DNA of 64,000 nt from Elgaria multicarinata webbii. Taxonomy: Eukaryota > Chordata > Lepidosauria > Squamata > Anguidae. The translations under genes were made by a program, and so were the position numbers. How positions within the stretch are numbered: position 1 is the first letter of the stretch; every line of letters begins with the position of its first letter. The stretch is from the NCBI RefSeq assembly GCF_023053635.1, contig NC_086172.1, forward strand, positions 21,729,501 to 21,793,500. Reading direction: 5' to 3'. This document shows, piece by piece, positions 13,501-21,711 of the stretch. The notes beneath the pieces are model-generated. The model saw only the letters and a list, made by a program, of their open reading frames with translations. It had not been told where the DNA came from and searched no databases.

Positions 13501-15357
13501 AATGTTGTCCGAACACATCCTTCAAAGCCCTCACTACCTCGCAGGGAACATGTCTAATACAAACCTAAGAATGCAAGTGAACAACACCCTCCCCCCACCC
13601 CAAGATGTATAATGGCAAACATTAAGCAAGATCCCTTTTTAATATTCTAAATATTTTAAGTGACACTGGGGAAAAAAGCTCCAGCTACCACAGAGACAAA
13701 GAACATGGCTGCAAATAGCGTACCACAGAGGACAGCTTTTGACGCAGGCAAGCATTTTCAAAGTGACACAGCTCGACTTCTTTCTGCAGTAACATCTTGT
13801 CTTCGGTATGTCTCTGAGCAGCTATCTTCGCAGCGTTGAGAGCCATAGCCAATGCTTTGTTGTTCTGTTTTAGGGAGACCTTAATTATTGAGGAATTATC
13901 TATATATTTTTTTTAAAAAAAAAGGGAAGAAAACATTGGATTTTTTATTCACCCCGTAAGAAGCTTTTCATTGGTAAACTCTTCACCAAGTTTTACCTCA
14001 TCAAGAAAAAAAAACACAATACTCCAGGGCCACAGCTGGAGAACTGATTGGTAAACTCCAGTCAGCGTGTGAACATCAGCCCAAGCACCTATTCCTTTGG
14101 GCTCTCTGCCTGCCTGGACCTCCAACCTTTTCCTTGTGCACCTGTTTTCATTCCAACATCATTCCTCAGATGGAACAGCAAAACAGCACAGAACCGCTGT
14201 TTTCCCTAGCAAGTTTTTTTTCCAGTGGAGACCCATCCCACCACAAGCTCTGGAATGCTCTCCCAAGGGAAGCTCGCTAGGTGCCCACTCTTATCTTTTT
14301 GGCACCTGGCTAAGATCCTCCCAGGTTTTTTTTTAACTCTTGGAAGGAGCAACCCTATGCTTTTAACTCCTGCGTGGCGGCGTTAGGTTCAACAGTCACT
14401 ATAGCCATGCAACTATTAAACCAATAACTCTATTCCTAGGAATACCAAAAAAGTGTAAGAGGCAGAGAGTGTCATGTTTCACTCAACTGTGCTGAAATCA
14501 CAGCTAATGCCAAGAAATCACTTCCTCCACCATTTTTCTTGAGTGGCCAAGTCTTCCCCAATCTGCTCTCTAGGGTATTCTCTCTGCTCTGCCTCTGCTT
14601 ATATAAACACAATGTCTCCTGCCATTGCCAAGAGATGCACCATTTCCCCTTATATCTGTATTTCAGTTCATCAGTATAGGTAAAAAGAAAAGAAAAAAAG
14701 GTTTGTTCTAGCCATGTCTAAGAATGTGGTGCCTGAATTTGCTTTTCTTCCCGCCCCCCCTCCTCCCTCCCATTCCCCTTTCCTTTTGTGTCATGTCTTT
14801 TAGACTGTAAGCCTGTGGGCAGGGACTGTCAAGAAATATTTTTGTAAGCCGCTGTCAGAGCCTTTTTTGGCTGAATGGCGGCATTAAAATGCTTAAATAA
14901 ATAAATAAATAAATAAAATGTCCTATAAACCAGGGTAGGCAAGAAGGTAGAACTCTTTAGGGTGGATTCCTGCACTGAGCAGGGGGTTGGACTCAATGGC
15001 CCTGTAGGCCCCTTCCAATTCTGCTATTCTATGATTCTACGAACTCAGGATGTTTTGGACTCCAATTCCCAGACACTCCACTCCTGCCATCATGGTCAAT
15101 GGTCAGGAAGTCCAAAATATCTGGAGATCTACTTACTTACACCCTACCCTCCTGTTCCACGGAAGCCTGAGAGCTCAATTCTAGCAAATTATTTTAAAAG
15201 GTTGCTACTTACTTATTGTTTTTGTTTTGATCTTTGATGCAAGAGAAGCATTCAGCTTTGCAGTCTTTAAGATACCATTTTTCTTTTCTTTCATCCGTTC
15301 CCTTACTCCACTCACAGTGAATAGGGAAGATGTCTCTGCTAGCTCCCAGAGTGACAT
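1382..15357 (-). CDS. SGO2: Shugoshin 2, complete gene in eight coding exons
   Basis: Shugoshin 2 is a centromere protein that recruits PP2A-B56 and shields cohesin from separase, above all in meiosis I. Coding exons in transcript order: 15357-15213, 13899-13724, 11779-11702, 10863-10772, 9363-9077, 5978-3882, 1840-1708 and 1517-1382. All introns are GT-AG, every phase matches, and the sum is 3144 bp (1047 aa plus stop); human SGO2 is about 1265 aa. The N-terminus reads like human SGO2 (SLFT near the start, [12 protein letters not shown], then NNSSI and [13 protein letters not shown]). The coiled coil lies at about residues 50-133 and is the family's PP2A-binding segment. The middle is a long, low-conservation region with KRKKRR near residue 306 (NLS-like). 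The C-terminus carries the basic shugoshin motif KLRRGDPF. The gene faces the C2orf80 orthologue. SGO1 is the alternative, but the N-terminus fits SGO2 better. Confidence 0.93.
1708..1840 (-). CDS. SGO2: SGO2 coding exon 7
   Basis: The 133-bp exon lies between TTCACAG and GTTAGT. It encodes [15 protein letters not shown], an [16 protein letters not shown] segment and two bases of the next Arg codon. It corresponds to human DLSNTSFVS through SRRRRCTPFYFKEPSL, so the basic C-terminal shugoshin motif begins here. Confidence 0.92.
2128..2262. mobile_element. hAT-type MITE
   Basis: The inverted ends are CAGGAGTGAGCAA and TTGCTCACCCCTG. The flanks CTTTCAGA and CTTTAAGG match at 6 of 8 positions, as expected for an old hAT duplication. 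The interior resembles the common lizard MITEs with TTTTGGACTACAACTCCCAT-like cores. Confidence 0.65.
3200..3310. mobile_element. Truncated hAT-type MITE fragment
   Basis: The segment runs from GGTGCCCTCCAAATGTTTT to GAGTTATAGTTCAAAAC. This is the degraded core of the same MITE group as the intact copy at 54.79 kb, lacking clear ends. Confidence 0.5.
3882..5978 (-). CDS. SGO2: SGO2 coding exon 6 (large central exon)
   Basis: This is the single large exon typical of SGO2: 2097 bp, open throughout, between TCATTTCAG and GTGAGC. It encodes about 700 Ser/Lys-rich, probably disordered residues with several basic clusters. KRKKRR occurs near residue 306. Two tandem units of about 76 residues lie near residues 449-519 and 525-595, sharing DPxPP, the KK-T-L pattern and LGSxFQxP followed by SSLxNK. 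The open frame runs 32 bases past the donor into the intron, but only the splice gives the correct C-terminus. Confidence 0.94.
7085..7203 (-). mobile_element. tRNA-derived SINE, 5' part
   Basis: On the minus strand it begins GGCAGGCCGTTGTGGTATAA, holds a B-box-like GGTTCAAATC, and continues TTGGGCTAGTCACTCC. This is the head of the lizard tRNA SINE also present at 17.35 and 29.73 kb. It abuts a minus-strand LINE tail at 7204. Confidence 0.7.
7204..7350 (-). mobile_element. LINE 3' end (GCGGGTAAGAAATA family)
   Basis: The minus strand reads TTCCCCGCCTCGATC then GAGAGGCGGGTAAGAAATA and a short AT-rich tail. The same 3' end occurs at 9.45, 23.6, 24.2 and 57.4 kb. Confidence 0.7.
7362..7460. 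repeat. Interspersed palindromic repeat (CCTATGCAT family)
   Basis: This is a common lizard repeat with ends like GTGTAACCCTATACATATTT and GTGCATAGGATTGCAGCC around TTCAGAAGTA and CAATGGGACTTA. Similar copies or fragments are at 8.89, 19.45, 36.77, 61.5, 61.7 and 63.7 kb. The inverted ends suggest an old MITE. Confidence 0.55.
7985..8293 (+). mobile_element. L2-like LINE 3' end
   Basis: It encodes [19 protein letters not shown] and [10 protein letters not shown], then a 3' UTR and the motif GTAAACCGCCCAGAGAG with a tail of AATA units. It is truncated at the 5' end and lies in SGO2 intron 5. The copy at 43.99-44.55 kb is closely related. Confidence 0.8.
9077..9363 (-). CDS. SGO2: SGO2 coding exon 5
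   Basis: The 287-bp exon starts after a pyrimidine-rich tract ending CACTTCAG and ends before GTAAAA. It encodes [19 protein letters not shown], matching human RVPLTSNDDEDED, then a Ser/Glu-rich acidic region. It ends in phase 1 and joins exon 6 to give [11 protein letters not shown]. Confidence 0.92.
9445..9606 (+). mobile_element. LINE 3' end (GCGGGTAAGAAATA family)
   Basis: It contains GATCTTTTCCGGAAGGCC, TGTTCCCCGCCTCAATTC and GAGGCAGGTAAGAAATAAA. It is immediately followed by an L2-like 3' end and looks 5'-truncated. Confidence 0.65.
9607..9975 (+). mobile_element. L2-like LINE 3' end
   Basis: The encoded protein end includes [20 protein letters not shown] and [16 protein letters not shown]. 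It is followed by TGTAAACCGCCCAGAGAG and (AATA)n. It lies in SGO2 intron 4. Confidence 0.8.
10030..10165 (+). mobile_element. L2-like LINE tail fragment
   Basis: TGTGAACTGCCCAGAGAG and GGTATAAAATGTAATAAATA mark the 3' UTR end only. It is older and more degraded than its neighbour. Confidence 0.55.
10772..10863 (-). CDS. SGO2: SGO2 coding exon 4
   Basis: The 92-bp exon has acceptor TTCTAG and donor GTATGC. It begins [10 protein letters not shown] and ends in DSRPF plus two bases of an Arg codon completed in exon 5. The position matches the human stretch ending RLPFARVPL. The interior is weakly conserved, so support comes mainly from phase, splice sites and the flanking homology. Confidence 0.84.
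10950..11122 (+). mobile_element. L2-like LINE tail fragment
   Basis: TGTAAATGGCCCAGAGAG and GGTGGTATAGATATGTAATA mark a degraded 3' end in SGO2 intron 3, just upstream of exon 4. Confidence 0.55.
11702..11779 (-). CDS. SGO2: SGO2 coding exon 3
   Basis: This 78-bp phase 0-0 exon sits between GCGCAG and GTGAGA. It encodes [11 protein letters not shown] and IKISKLSE, which continue the coiled coil and align without gaps to the human segment ending in SSLSE. The composite hairpin transposon at 12.16-13.52 kb lies in the intron just upstream. Confidence 0.9.
12155..13519. mobile_element. GC-rich multi-hairpin non-autonomous DNA transposon
   Basis: The ends are GTTTGGATGACACATTAGTC and, inverted, GTTCGGACAACATTTTAGTC, followed on both sides by AACGG. 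The flanks are CTTCAA (12149-12154 and 13520-13525). Inside are consecutive fold-backs: 12163-12237, 12361-12456, 12717-12849 (arms about 51 bp), 12865-12955 (arms about 41 bp), 13010-13203 (arms about 80 bp), 13199-13252 and 13391-13499. A direct repeat (12504-12554 and 12566-12613) lies between them. No transposase frame is visible. The terminal sequence is shared with the 99-bp MITE at 62944-63042, so the two may use one transposase. Confidence 0.75.
13724..13899 (-). CDS. SGO2: SGO2 coding exon 2 (coiled coil)
   Basis: The 176-bp exon lies between TATATAG and GTACGC. It encodes the shugoshin N-terminal coiled coil, with [20 protein letters not shown] followed by KMLLQKEV and [10 protein letters not shown]. 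These match human SGO2 almost position by position. In the family this helix dimerises and binds PP2A-B56. Confidence 0.94.
14235..14340 (+). mobile_element. LINE protein-end fragment
   Basis: CTCTGGAATGCTCTCCC and the following bases resemble the [11 protein letters not shown]-type protein end of L2-like LINEs. It is short and degraded. Confidence 0.4.
14770..14925 (+). mobile_element. LINE 3' tail
   Basis: TTTTAGACTGTAAGCCTGTG, TTTTTGTAAGCCGCTG and an (AAAT)n tail mark a 3' end related to the GTAAGCCTATGCGGCAGG family at 48.0 and 51.8 kb. Confidence 0.6.
14945..15040 (+). mobile_element. CR1 3' end
   Basis: GGGTGGATTCCTGCA, GGGGGTTGGACTCAATGG and GCTATTCTATGATTCTA are the diagnostic CR1 3' end with its octamer-type tail. 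It lies 3' to SGO2 exon 1 in transcript order (intron 1). Confidence 0.8.
15041..15130. mobile_element. hAT-type MITE fragment
   Basis: TTTTGGACTCCAATTCCCAG and TCCAAAATATCTGGAGAT face each other as degraded inverted arms of the common lizard MITE group. Confidence 0.5.
15213..15357 (-). CDS. SGO2: SGO2 coding exon 1 (start codon)
   Basis: The ATG is at 15357 and the exon ends in phase 1 before a GTAAGT donor. It encodes 48 residues including [16 protein letters not shown] and [12 protein letters not shown], which align with the human SGO2 start. A possible acceptor (TTGCCAG) about 13 bases upstream of the ATG suggests an untranslated first exon farther up, probably in the CpG-rich segment near 18 kb. 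Confidence 0.92.
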
Positions 15358-15445
15358 TTTGCAGACAGCGCTGGCAATTGTTCAGATACAAAATCACAGA
15401 ATCAAGATAGCTTCTTCTCTTCCTAATCTGCAATTATCACCATAA

Positions 15446-16240
15446 TTTATACAACACTATTTTTGTTCCAAAATACTTTGCAATCATTGGCATTTTTTCT
15501 CCTCAAAGGTAGGTCACAACTATTCTAATTTTACAGACAGATAAGGCTGAGGAATTCATGACAAAGTAACAGAGAAGCCCATTTCAGATGCAACGTGAAA
15601 TCATGGTTTGTGCTAAACCATTGCTAAGAATTCACACCATAGTTTGAATTTCTGGATTTGAGGCGGAGCAATAGCTCTAACATTGTTTGTCAATTATCTG
15701 TGAATTCAATAATTACAGCAAACCACACTTAACACAAAATGTTGTTTGTACCCAGCTTCAAAACTGTATCCTCAGTTCCTGGTTTGTCAGCCCCAAGCAA
15801 ACTATGGTTCATGGGCAGGTTCAGGTTCACACATAACACAAAACCATGACTTAGATTTTTTTAAAAAACACACATATGATTTTGCATTATCCAATCAATT
15901 AATTTTGATAGATGTGACCCTTTAAATCAAGTTCAACTGTAACAAGACCAAATGTGGTAAAGCAAGTCCAATTTGCTGTCCATTTAATACCTTTAACAAT
16001 TAAAATGCAACATGTTTTTCTATCCTCATTCCTCCCTTCCCATCATCTTTTTGGTAGCAAGAGCAATGAAACTCTTGTAAAAGGAGTTTCTAGTGTCATC
16101 TATTTTCCCCACCCCGTATGTTCCTGGTTACTTAAGTTGGTTGTTACAGAGGTTAACATTAAGAAACCATTGCTCCAGTTACGAATTTAACAAGAGAGAT
16201 GATTAAAAAAAAACACCTCTCATGTATTGGAGATGGGGGG
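15446..16240. other. Noncoding stretch upstream of SGO2 exon 1
   Basis: No exon was recognised. Around 15.59-15.86 kb there are inverted CATGGTTTGTG-like blocks (near 15603 and 15840), suggesting an old MITE, but the ends are not clear enough to call. Confidence 0.3.
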
Positions 16241-16245
16241 AAGAG

Positions 16246-16290
16246 CCAGCCAGCCAGCCAGCCACACACACACACACACACACACACACC
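16246..16290. repeat. Compound microsatellite (CAGC)n-(CA)n
   Basis: Four CAGC units are followed by about 13 CA units. Confidence 0.9.
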
Positions 16291-16378
16291 AGTTGTGCAC
16301 TTGGCAACCATGAGAAGGATGTACCTACATGATGTACCGATAAAAGGAGGTGGGGAAACACTATGTGAATCCAATGAA

Positions 16379-16872
16379 AAAGAAGAGATAGTCTCTAGTG
16401 TTTGAAAATAGAAAAAGGGTTTTATTTTTTGTTACATATATCTTCAATTTTTAAAAATTGTATTGTTGTAAAAGGACTAATTGTATAAAAAGCTTGACGT
16501 TTCGGATTTCCCAATCCTTCTTCAGGAGCTTCTGAAACAGAATAATGTCCGTGAACCACAAGTCCAAATACCGTAAGCTAAAACAGCTTGATAACAGTTG
16601 AGCAGGTGTGTTAAACATAAGAACGTCTACAGCAGAGAAAGAACGTAAAAACTGCTGCATTTAGCTGTTTTAGCTTACGGTATTTGGACTTGTGGTTCAC
16701 GGAGGTTATTCTGTTTCAGAAGCTCCTGAAGAAGGATCGGGAGATCCGAAACGTCAAGCTTTTTATACAATTAGTCCTTTTACAACAATATTTTTAAAAG
16801 ATTGAAGATATATGTTAACAAAAAATAAAACCCTTTTTCTATTTTCCATCACTAGAGACTATCTCTTCTTTT
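16379..16872. repeat. Large palindrome, about 211-bp arms
   Basis: The left arm starts AAAGAAGAGATAGTCTCTAG and the right arm ends in its inverse complement. Shared inner blocks include CTTGACGTTTCGG, TTCTTCAGGAGCTTCTGAAA, ACCACAAGTCCAAATACCGT and AAGCTAAAACAGCT. The loop is about 72 bp. The arms differ at only a few positions. It lies between the candidate promoter and SGO2 exon 1. Confidence 0.85.
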
Positions 16873-17344
16873 ACACCGTCCCCAATAAAGGGCCATAGAA
16901 CTCCTACATGCAAGCAGAAATCCTTGACCAATCAAGATCCACCTTCACTTGCATACACCTGGATGCATGAACATATGGCCAGCAATGGGACTAACCAGCA
17001 CAACCCTATAATTCCCTCTCACACTGAACCTGTAGGTGAGGAAATAATATTTTAATACTCCCTATGTACAGGATTCTTTGCAAGTAAAAAAACTAGCATT
17101 TAATGAAAGGTCTGGACTACAACCTCTCTACCCAATACTCTAGGGTTTGTTTGTAGAGAATTAATGGGGTGGGGGAGTGGATCAATCAAAAACTGGGGGG
17201 GGGGGGAGTCTGCTCTGCTCTTCCACGAAATTGTTGTAACTGCATAGCACCGGTTGTGGTAGAGAGAAACCAAGCAATATATTCCTGCATTTGAGAACCT
17301 GCCCCAACATATAATACTCTTGCAGCCCTCTATGCGTGCTTACA

Positions 17345-17560
17345 GGGAAGCAATGGCTATAGGATCGTAGTAGGCTACAGGAGAACCAGAAGGAGATGTG
17401 GGTTCAAATCCCCACTCACCATCACTCCACCTAACCTACCTCACAGGGTTGTTGCGAGGATGGAGGCGTGCGGGGAGGGGAGAACCGTCTATACTGCCCT
17501 GATTTCTTGGAAGAAATGTGAGGCATTTAAATATAAATGATAATAAACTATAGGGAATGC
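17345..17560 (+). mobile_element. tRNA-derived SINE
   Basis: GGGTTCAAATCCCCACTCACC (B-box region) is followed by CTAACCTACCTCACAGGGTT and GTTGCGAGGATGG. This is the lizard tRNA SINE of 29.73 kb in plus orientation, with a degraded head. Confidence 0.65.
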
Positions 17561-17929
17561 AGGGCAGGAAAGGTAACCGGAGCAGACCATACCTGTATTC
17601 TCTGCTATTTAACGGATACAGCATTATATCTTTAAAAGATGCAATAAATGAAATATGGGTGGGGCCGATTTGGAGAGGGGTCAGAGTTTAACACTTCCCT
17701 ACCTCGATTAGTACCATTATCATTAAACTAAAGGTGGGGGGGGGAATCTTAAGACTTACCTGCGTTCATAAAATCTCCCCCCTGCAAGTCTTCCAGATCA
17801 ACCCTTCATTTTACCCTCTATATTTTTCAAACGCAGTAGACTTCCTGGTTAACAGAATTGTGGGAAATGTAGTTTAGAGTTAATGTTAAAAACATTATCA
17901 CCAACAAAAAAAGGATTGCCGGTTTTAAA

Positions 17930-18120
17930 ACCGTTTTTCTTCCTTTAATCTCAGGCGTCTTTGGTTGGTTTCTGTTCGAGATCTATCGGCAATGGCAACG
18001 CGGTTTTCATTTGAAATTCGTCACGTGATCAGTTTCCAACCGCCTTTCCAGCCGCGGATTGATCCTGCCTAGCAACAGATGATGCCTCTGCGCCCCGGAA
18101 GAATCTGTAAAAACTAATGT
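17930..18120. promoter_or_regulatory. CpG-rich candidate bidirectional promoter of SGO2 and C2orf80
   Basis: About 12 CpGs fall within 170 bp in an otherwise CpG-poor window, and the segment is free of recognisable repeats. It holds a TTTGAA element (18010-18015), which fits the CHR consensus of DREAM/MuvB cell-cycle promoters, a CACGTG E-box (18022-18027), and RFX X-box-like half sites (GGCAATGGCAAC, CCTAGCAAC). It lies between the first coding exons of the two divergent genes, 2.6 kb from SGO2 and 5.4 kb from C2orf80. Transcription start sites cannot be seen directly. Confidence 0.5.
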
Positions 18121-18254
18121 ATTTTTTAAAAATAAAAAAATAGCTAACTTTGTCTATCAAAGCTTCACAGTCTCCAGAATCTGTGCCTAAGGTTACGGGT
18201 TATTGCATTTTTTAATATTCCTCCTAGAACTTTAACAGGCTGAAATCCAATAGG

Positions 18255-18264
18255 TTAAATTCTC

Positions 18265-18305
<41 letters not shown>

Positions 18306-18625
18306 TTATTTGTATCCCGCCTTTTGCCCAATATTGGGCCTCAAGGCGGCCTTACAAAATTTAAAACATATACATTTTAAACCTAAGAAAAGAAATGTAC
18401 AATTTTTTTTTAAAAAAAATTACAATATTAAAACATAAACGTTTAAAATACACGACAATTTACAAGTCCTTAACATAGACGGAGGACCACATTGTTCTCC
18501 AAAGGCCTGCTGGAACAAACAAGTTTTTGCCTGCTTCCGAAAGCCCATCAAGGAGGGAGCCAGTCTAGCTTCCCCAGGAAGAGAGTTCCAGAGCACTGGA
18601 GCAGCCACCGAGAAGGCCCTCTCCC
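18255..18625 (-). mobile_element. LINE 3' end
   Basis: On the minus strand it encodes AAPVLWNSLPGEARLAPS and KQAKTCLFQQAFG. A 3' UTR with GCCGCCTTGAGGCCCAATAT and an (AAT)n tail follows. It abuts a CR1 in the same orientation. Confidence 0.75.
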
Positions 18626-19262
18626 ATCATAGAATCACAGAATAGTAGAGTTGGAAGAGGCCTAAAAGGCCATCGAGTCCAACCCCCTGCTCAATGCAGG
18701 AATCCACCCTACAGCATACTTGACAGATGGTTGTCCAGCTGCCTCTTGAATGCCTCTAGTGTGCGAGAGCCCACAACCTCCCTAGGTAACTGGTTCCATT
18801 GTCGTACTGCTCTAACAGTCAGGAAGTTTTTCCTGATGTCCAGCTGGGATCTGGCTTCCTGTGACTTGAGCCCGTTATTCCATGTCCTGCACTCTGGGAG
18901 GATCGAGAAGAGATCCTGGCCCTCCTCTGTGTGACAGCCTTTTAAGTATTTGAAGAGGGCTATCATGTCTCCCCTCAATCTTCTCTTCTCCAGGCTAAGC
19001 ATGCCCAGTTCTTTCAGTCTCTCTTCATAGTTTCCAGACCCCTGATCATCCTGGTTGCCCTCCTCTGAACACGCTCCAGCTTGTCTGTGTCCTTCTTGAA
19101 GTGTGGTGCCCAGAAATGGACACAATACTCTAAATGAGGCCTAACCAGGGCCGAATAGAGAGGAACCAGTACCTCACGTGATTTGGAAGCTATACTTCTA
19201 TTAATGCAGCCCAAAATAGCATTTGCCTTTCTTGCAGCCACATCACACTGTTGGCTCATATT
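18626..19262 (-). mobile_element. CR1 LINE 3' part
   Basis: The minus-strand frames give [69 protein letters not shown] and LTVRAVRQWNQLPREV. These are the C-terminal RT end of CR1. The 3' end carries the CR1 octamer-type tail. It is 5'-truncated and has a frame change near 19.0-19.1 kb. Confidence 0.9.
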
Positions 19263-19449
19263 CAGCTTGTGACCTACAACAACATGTTCCCACCAAGGAC
19301 CTGCAAACTACCATGAGTGAGCAATCATGAATTCACAATAAAAGTCTTGTGTAGAAAGGCTCCATATTTTAATCCTGCAAAGAATCCAGAGGCAGAAGCC
19401 CTGGTAAAGCTGTGAGATAAAAGCTTCATGTAGAAATTCTTGACTTTGA

Positions 19450-19545
19450 GGAAGGCTGTAACAGTGCAATCCTATGCATGTTTTCTTGGAAGTAAGATCC
19501 ACTGCGTTCAATGGAGGTTGCTCCCTGGTGACTGTGCATAGAATG
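19450..19545. repeat. Interspersed palindromic repeat (CCTATGCAT family)
   Basis: GTGCAATCCTATGCATG, TTGGAAGTAAGATCCACTG and GACTGTGCATAGAATGG mark another copy of the repeat at 7.36 kb. Confidence 0.55.
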
Positions 19546-19559
19546 GTCATCTAATGGCT

Positions 19560-21390
19560 GTGACAAAGGTTTGATCAGTTTTCTCCCTTGCATTCACTAT
19601 AAAGTATAATACTCTTTGGTTTCAAACTCTAGCTCATGCTGTTAAAAGCCAGATTCTATGCAGAGTTAGACCCAGCTAAGCCCATTGCATGCCTATATCT
19701 GCATAGAGCAAATGTCTGTAGGAATGTATCAATTGTCTTCATTTAGCCCCTTGCTTCCTTTTCATGGAAGTGGTTATTGACACAGATTGTTTACATCCGC
19801 CAAGGTCTGTGATAGAAGAGGGACCAGTTCTCATTTACCAACCAGCTGTCAATGTTTCAGGTAAACCGTTTAGATGTGAAATCCAATACTTGGCATGTAA
19901 AAGGATCTCTTGGCACTGTGGTCCAGGAGCTCAGTCCAAGAGGAGCTGCTTGCTGTTTTTCTTTTTCTTAAAATTTCAGCTCAGCAGTATTGTGTTTCTA
20001 AGCAACAGACAAACGCTTGGTTTCTCTTGGTTTCCCTAAGCAAGAGATTCATTTTTGTTAAGGCACAGCTGCACAAGCAAGAAAAGAATCACATCGTCTG
20101 GACTGAATGTTCTAACAAAAACCAAGCCAGAGAAATTCCAGAACCCGAAACCTTTTCACACTCATTGTGTGGAAAGCCTGAAAGAGGTAATGGGTTATTT
20201 CTCATCCATTTGTATAGAAATACTGTGCACTGCACCATCTTGAAGATGCTATTAATATGCTACACTTTCCCCCCCTCGGTTGTTGTCAGAGGATTTACTT
20301 TCTTCACTACTAGCCAGCCAGAAGGGAATATACCATTTATACCATGTTGCTTTCTAAATGAAATAACTGCTGAGTTTATGTGTGTTTTACCAAGAATCTC
20401 TTTTGAAACCCAAGATTTAATTTGATACTGCAGTTTCATTAGACCTTAATTTGGCAGTGGAAATGCAGTTTCATTCGGAATGTGTAGATCATGCTGGACT
20501 ACCACACTGATTTATAATAACAGTAAAAGATCTTGGACAAAAAAAAAACTGTAGGAATTACATAGTTACATAGCAGTTGCTTGAAAAACCTTTAACTTTC
20601 TTTCTTAACTACTTCATTTTGGTTCATACGTCAAGTGTGCTAAAACCAAGGTTTAATGTCTGTTATGCATTCCAATTTTAGTTACAGATAATCTGAGGAG
20701 ATTTTCTAATAGGATGCATTGTGTTTTACTGGATTGTTGTTGTTTTTACAAGAAAATGTAATCATCAAATTGAAAACCTCTGTATTTCTTCTGTGGTTGC
20801 TCAGTCTTATAAAATTGTATTCCCATGTAGTGAAAGGACTGTTAGAATATAGTGAATAACCTTCACACTGTTAAATCCTGGAGGGCACGCAGAGGACTGG
20901 GTTTGGAAAAGCACAGAGCCAAAGAAGAACGATATATGAAATTTGACTGTGTACAAACACATACAAAATCACTAAGGGAGCAATCCTATGGCTGCTAGAC
21001 ATGTCTGAGGGGCTATAGGATAGTGGGGATTCCCATCTCTGAGATCAGAGACAGGATTCCAACTAGGGAAGGGGGCATCGAAGATCCAAACCCCCTCCCC
21101 CACTCCCCTCGTAGCAAGTGCAGAAAGAACCATGCCAGCTGGAGAGGCCAGGATACGAGCTATCCTGAGGCCTCTCCAAAGCTCCTTTCCTCCTCCTCTG
21201 AAGCAAAAAAGCCCATCTAGCAAAAAAAAAAGAAAAATGCAGAACGGGAGGACAGGGAGGTGAAGTTCAGTTCTGCCACTCCTTCCACCCTTCATTGAAT
21301 GGTCAGAAGCCTCCAAGGTCAGGGGCATCTCATAATCGAGGGTGCAATCAATAGGATTATGCCCTAAGTGAAACATAGCTCACCAGTCAT
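19560..21390. other. Repeat-poor intergenic stretch
   Basis: There is no recognised gene or repeat. Two exon-like segments are visible on the plus strand. One ends at 19860 before GTAAAC. The other, 20064-20184, lies between TTGTTAAG and GTAATG with an open frame containing QLHKQEKNHIVWTECSNK. Neither resembles a protein I know; untranslated or lncRNA exons, or chance, are possible. Confidence 0.3.
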
Positions 21391-21396
21391 GTATAG

Positions 21397-21703
21397 CAGC
21401 GGTCCCCAACCTTTTTGGCACCAGGGACCGGTTTCGTGGAAGACAATTTTTCCATGGACCGGGGGGGGGGGGGGTTGAGGGGATGGTTTTGGGAAGCCCC
21501 CCCCCCACTCCAGCATCCTGGCTTCGCTTCGGCTGGGTGGGCACCCAGCTGAAGCGAAGCTAGGATGCTGGGAAGGGCAGGCAGCTTCGGAATTGCACGC
21601 CCGGAAGTCACTCTCCCAGGTGAAAGCAGCTCACCTGCGCAGCCTGGTTCCTAACAGGCCATGGACCAGTACCGGTCCATGGCCCGAGGGTTGGGGACCC
21701 CTG
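21397..21703. mobile_element. Non-autonomous hAT element
   Basis: The ends are CAGCGGTCCCCAACC and GGTTGGGGACCCCTG, with further inverted matches around GGACCGGT and CATGGACC. The flanks ATGTATAG and ATGTGCAG match at 6 of 8 positions. This is the vertebrate-wide family whose 5' end continues TTTTTGGCACCAGGGACCGG. It contains a G run at about 21462. Confidence 0.8.
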
Positions 21704-21711
21704 ATGTGCAG

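Noticed and set aside
16379-16872. CRISPR-like or inverted-repeat regulatory array
   Set aside because: It is a single two-arm palindrome in a vertebrate genome, without repeated spacers.
19910-20425. 171-codon open frame as a gene
   Set aside because: There is no recognisable domain, no conserved start context, and composition like the surrounding noncoding DNA; only the exon-like segment inside it is kept as a weak observation.
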